From assembly GCA_947630805.1 (NCBI GenBank), contig CANRIV010000001.1, positions 124,001 to 188,000 of the forward strand: a stretch of DNA of 64,000 bases, given 5' to 3'. How positions within the stretch are numbered: position 1 is the first letter of the stretch; each line of letters begins with the position of its first letter. Below the pieces are notes generated by a model. It had not been told where the DNA came from and ran no database searches. It saw only the letters and a program-made list of their open reading frames with translations. This stretch comes from an uncultured Lachnospiraceae bacterium (GTDB lineage Bacteria > Bacillota > Clostridia > Lachnospirales > Lachnospiraceae). Position numbers and translations under genes: made by a program. Below, piece by piece: positions 62,183-64,000 of this stretch.

Positions 62183-62734
62183 ATGAAAGAATTTAAGCGG
62201 GTAGGAAGAGAAATTGTTTATCAGGGTGCTATTTTAGATTTTTGCAGGGATGATGTGATAACGCCGGAAGGAAACAGAGTAGCGTGGGATTATCTTTCGC
62301 ATAAAGGAGCTGCCGCAGTCATTCCGGTATTGGATGATGGAAGAATTATTATGGTAAGACAGTGGAGAAATGCGATTGATAAGTTTGCATTGGAAATTCC
62401 TGCAGGTGGAAAAGAAGGAGCATCAGAGCCTTCTATGCAGTGTGCTGCAAGAGAATTGGAAGAAGAAACCGGTTACCGCACAGGGAATCTTGTTTTTTTG
62501 CAGACGATTGTGCCGGCGATTGCTTATTCGGGAGAAAAAATTGATGTTTATGTAGCTTTTGATTTGGAAAAGCGGGAACAGCATCTGGATCCAGATGAAG
62601 ATATTGAATTGGAAATATATCAGGTAGAAGAACTCGTTGAAATGATTAAAAATAATGAGATAAACGATTCAAAAACAATATCTGCCATTATGACTTATTA
62701 TTTAAAATATGTTCTACAAACGCCTGAAAATTAA
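62183..62734 (+). CDS. nudF: Nudix hydrolase, ADP-ribose pyrophosphatase-like
   Basis: 183 residues from ATG 62183; a GTG at 62177 (5 bases after AAAGAGG) is an alternative start. Complete nudix box GKEGASEPSMQCAARELEEETGY (G-x5-E-x7-REUxEExGU) read in parts, with AYSGEKIDVYVA downstream as in ADP-ribose pyrophosphatases. It hydrolyses ADP-ribose or similar. In Bacillus nudF lies near spoIIM and xerD, as here. Confidence 0.9.
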   Translation: MKEFKRVGREIVYQGAILDFCRDDVITPEGNRVAWDYLSHKGAAAVIPVLDDGRIIMVRQWRNAIDKFALEIPAGGKEGASEPSMQCAARELEEETGYRTGNLVFLQTIVPAIAYSGEKIDVYVAFDLEKREQHLDPDEDIELEIYQVEELVEMIKNNEINDSKTISAIMTYYLKYVLQTPEN

Positions 62735-62765
62735 TATATTGTAAAAACATATTTCCGGTCTGGTT

Positions 62766-63221
62766 ATGAAATTCAATCACATATGGACAAATTATAAAAT
62801 CTATGCCTTTTGTGCCGGTGTTCTTCTTGGAGCACTGGTTTATAATTATATTGGCATAGATTATTCTTTTTCTGCTGTCACAAAATTAGAGGGGAAGGAT
62901 TTTCTTCACTCTCTGATTTATAGCTTTATCATCCAGTTAAAATTTGCAATTTTCATCTTTTTTTTATCTTTTTTTCGGATAAGAAACAAAATTATTTTAC
63001 TTATTATTTTTTATGAGGGATTTATTATGTCAGGACTTATTGTTTTGTCGGTTTCTCTGAAAGTATTATTTTTATTATCCGGAGCCGTTATGTCAGTATT
63101 TAAAATTTTTTCCGCTTTGATGATGTTTCAAACGTCCAAAAGAGTTTTAAATAAAATCTTTAGTCTTTTAATTTTGGCTGTCGGCACAATCGTTCAAAAT
63201 TTTTTTCTAATTTATTTTTAA
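62766..63221 (+). CDS. Membrane protein, SpoIIM-like candidate by position
   Basis: 151 residues with about five hydrophobic helices (near 12-28, 50-67, 73-92, 93-115, 127-150). No strong ribosome site (GGTCTGGTT). Sequence alone gives no firm family. The gene order nudix - this gene - xerD matches the place of spoIIM in Bacillus-type genomes, and a short polytopic protein starting with a cytosolic tail fits that idea, but SpoIIM is usually about 200 residues. Treated as hypothetical. Confidence 0.6.
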   Translation: MKFNHIWTNYKIYAFCAGVLLGALVYNYIGIDYSFSAVTKLEGKDFLHSLIYSFIIQLKFAIFIFFLSFFRIRNKIILLIIFYEGFIMSGLIVLSVSLKVLFLLSGAVMSVFKIFSALMMFQTSKRVLNKIFSLLILAVGTIVQNFFLIYF

Positions 63222-63325
63222 GGCTTTTTACAAGATATTGTATCTTTGTTTTTGTCATTTAGTAGATATGGTGCTTTTTTTATGTAACCCATTTTTTTTT
63301 ACAAATATCAGGTGGAAAAATCCAT

Positions 63326-63354
63326 TTGATTTTCAGCTAAAAGACTTATATAAT
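63326..63354 (+). promoter_or_regulatory. Promoter of xerD
   Basis: TTGATT (63326-63331) and TATAAT (63349-63354), spacer 17. Confidence 0.7.
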
Positions 63355-63360
63355 AGAATT

Positions 63361-63383
63361 CAACACTCTTATTCAAAGAGTTG
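63361..63383 (+). repeat. Hairpin at the 5' end of the xerD mRNA
   Basis: CAACACTCTT/AAGAGTTG with one bulged A, beginning about where transcription should start and ending just before the ribosome site GCGAGG. Confidence 0.4.
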
Positions 63384-63395
63384 AGCGAGGAAAAA

Positions 63396-64000
63396 ATGCA
63401 AAATTATATTGAAGAATTCATTTTACAATTACATATGGAAAAGAATACTTCAAGCAACACAGAAATTTCATACAAAAGGGATTTAAAAAAATTATCAGAA
63501 TATCTTCACCAAAAGAAAGCATCTGATAATATTTTAACCGCGTCAGAAGAAGATTTAGAGGATTATATTGCATATTTGACGGAACAGGGAAGAGCCCCAA
63601 CAACAATTTCCAGAAATATTGCCTCTATGAAAAACTTCTTTGCTTTTCTATGCAAAAAAGAAATAATAGAGAATAATCCTGCAATTCATTTGAAAGCACC
63701 TAAGATAGTAAAAAAAGCACCAGAGATTTTATCGGTAAAAGAGATTGATGCTTTATTGAAGCAACCATCAAAAAATACTCCGAAAGAATTGCGCGACAAA
63801 TCCATGTTGGAACTTTTGTATGCGACAGGCATGAGAGTGACAGAACTGATTTCTCTGCGTGTCAGTGATGTGAATATTAAGCTGGAGTATATTGTGTGTC
63901 ATAACCGAAAGAAAGAGCGTTTTATTCCGTTTGGAACAGAAGCAAAAAATGCTCTTATCAAATATTTATCTTATGGCAGAGAACAACTTTTGGGAAATCA
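63396..64000 (+). CDS. xerD: Site-specific tyrosine recombinase XerD, 3' end cut by window
   Basis: 201 residues visible, open to the window edge. GAGGAAAAA precedes the ATG. SAM-like N-terminal core-binding domain (about 1-95) then the catalytic domain with R147 in YATGMRVTEL and the Lys region RKKERFIPF (171-179). The His-x-x-Arg and Tyr residues lie beyond the window. It resolves chromosome dimers with XerC; XerD is favoured over other integrases by the nudix-spoIIM-type neighbourhood. Confidence 0.92.
   Translation, partial: MQNYIEEFILQLHMEKNTSSNTEISYKRDLKKLSEYLHQKKASDNILTASEEDLEDYIAYLTEQGRAPTTISRNIASMKNFFAFLCKKEIIENNPAIHLKAPKIVKKAPEILSVKEIDALLKQPSKNTPKELRDKSMLELLYATGMRVTELISLRVSDVNIKLEYIVCHNRKKERFIPFGTEAKNALIKYLSYGREQLLGN

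Noticed and set aside
1-64000. CRISPR array, prophage, insertion sequence, defence island, tRNA or rRNA genes
   Set aside because: No regularly spaced repeats, transposase, phage or defence genes, nor cloverleaf-like tRNA sequences were seen; all large frames belong to housekeeping or sporulation families.

Overview
The window looks like core chromosome from a low-GC, spore-forming member of the Clostridia, most likely Lachnospiraceae. Pointers are the complete spoIIIAA-AH operon, spoIVB and spo0A, strong AGGAGG ribosome sites with some TTG and GTG starts, a cysteine/glycine-rich chorion-type small protein, a eukaryote-like isocitrate dehydrogenase and the order nusB-xseAB-ispA-dxs-tlyA-nadK-argR-recN-spoIVB. 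The genus is not resolved. I saw no tRNA, rRNA, CRISPR array, insertion sequence, prophage or defence island.

Layout. 0-7 kb: trpA tail, a candidate structured RNA, a degenerate L,D-transpeptidase-like protein, leuS, then small sporulation-flavoured minus-strand genes facing a subtilase. 6.7-16.3 kb: icd, an ABC exporter, pfkA-ppk, carbamate kinase and an ABC-F protein. 16.3-26.9 kb: rex, nnr, alr, a solitary mazF, yebC, an HAD hydrolase, an RrF2 regulator, rlmH, a duplicated DUF305 protein and a polar amino-acid ABC transporter. 27-33 kb: polysaccharide deacetylase and spoIIIA. 33-36.5 kb: a DtxR-type regulator next to feoA-feoA-feoB and a cysteine-rich small protein. 36.6-50.4 kb: Asp23, the nusB-recN block, spoIVB, an FHA protein, spo0A and glgA. 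50.4-57.4 kb: rqcH, yicC-gmk-rpoZ, rimO-pgsA and an aminotransferase. 57.7-64 kb: recA-recX, rny, proC, a nudix hydrolase, a SpoIIM-like candidate and the start of xerD.

How they work together. Spo0A starts sporulation; the SpoIIIA proteins form the channel and secretion complex between mother cell and forespore; SpoIVB is the forespore signalling protease. Rex (NADH/NAD), the DtxR-type protein (iron), ArgR, the RrF2 protein and LexA (site at recA) are the visible regulatory inputs. Most intergenic regions carry good -35/-10 pairs spaced 17 bases and hairpin-plus-T-run terminators, several of them shared by convergent genes.

Most promising unexplained items: a pseudoknot-like leader directly upstream of spoIVB (45685-45782); the GC-rich structured RNA candidate after trpA; a shared GTTAGT/ACTAA operator in the feo region; a solitary mazF with nested inverted repeats in its promoter; and an FHA gene lying between spoIVB and spo0A. 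No wholly new multi-gene system is evident, and all RNA structures were read by eye.
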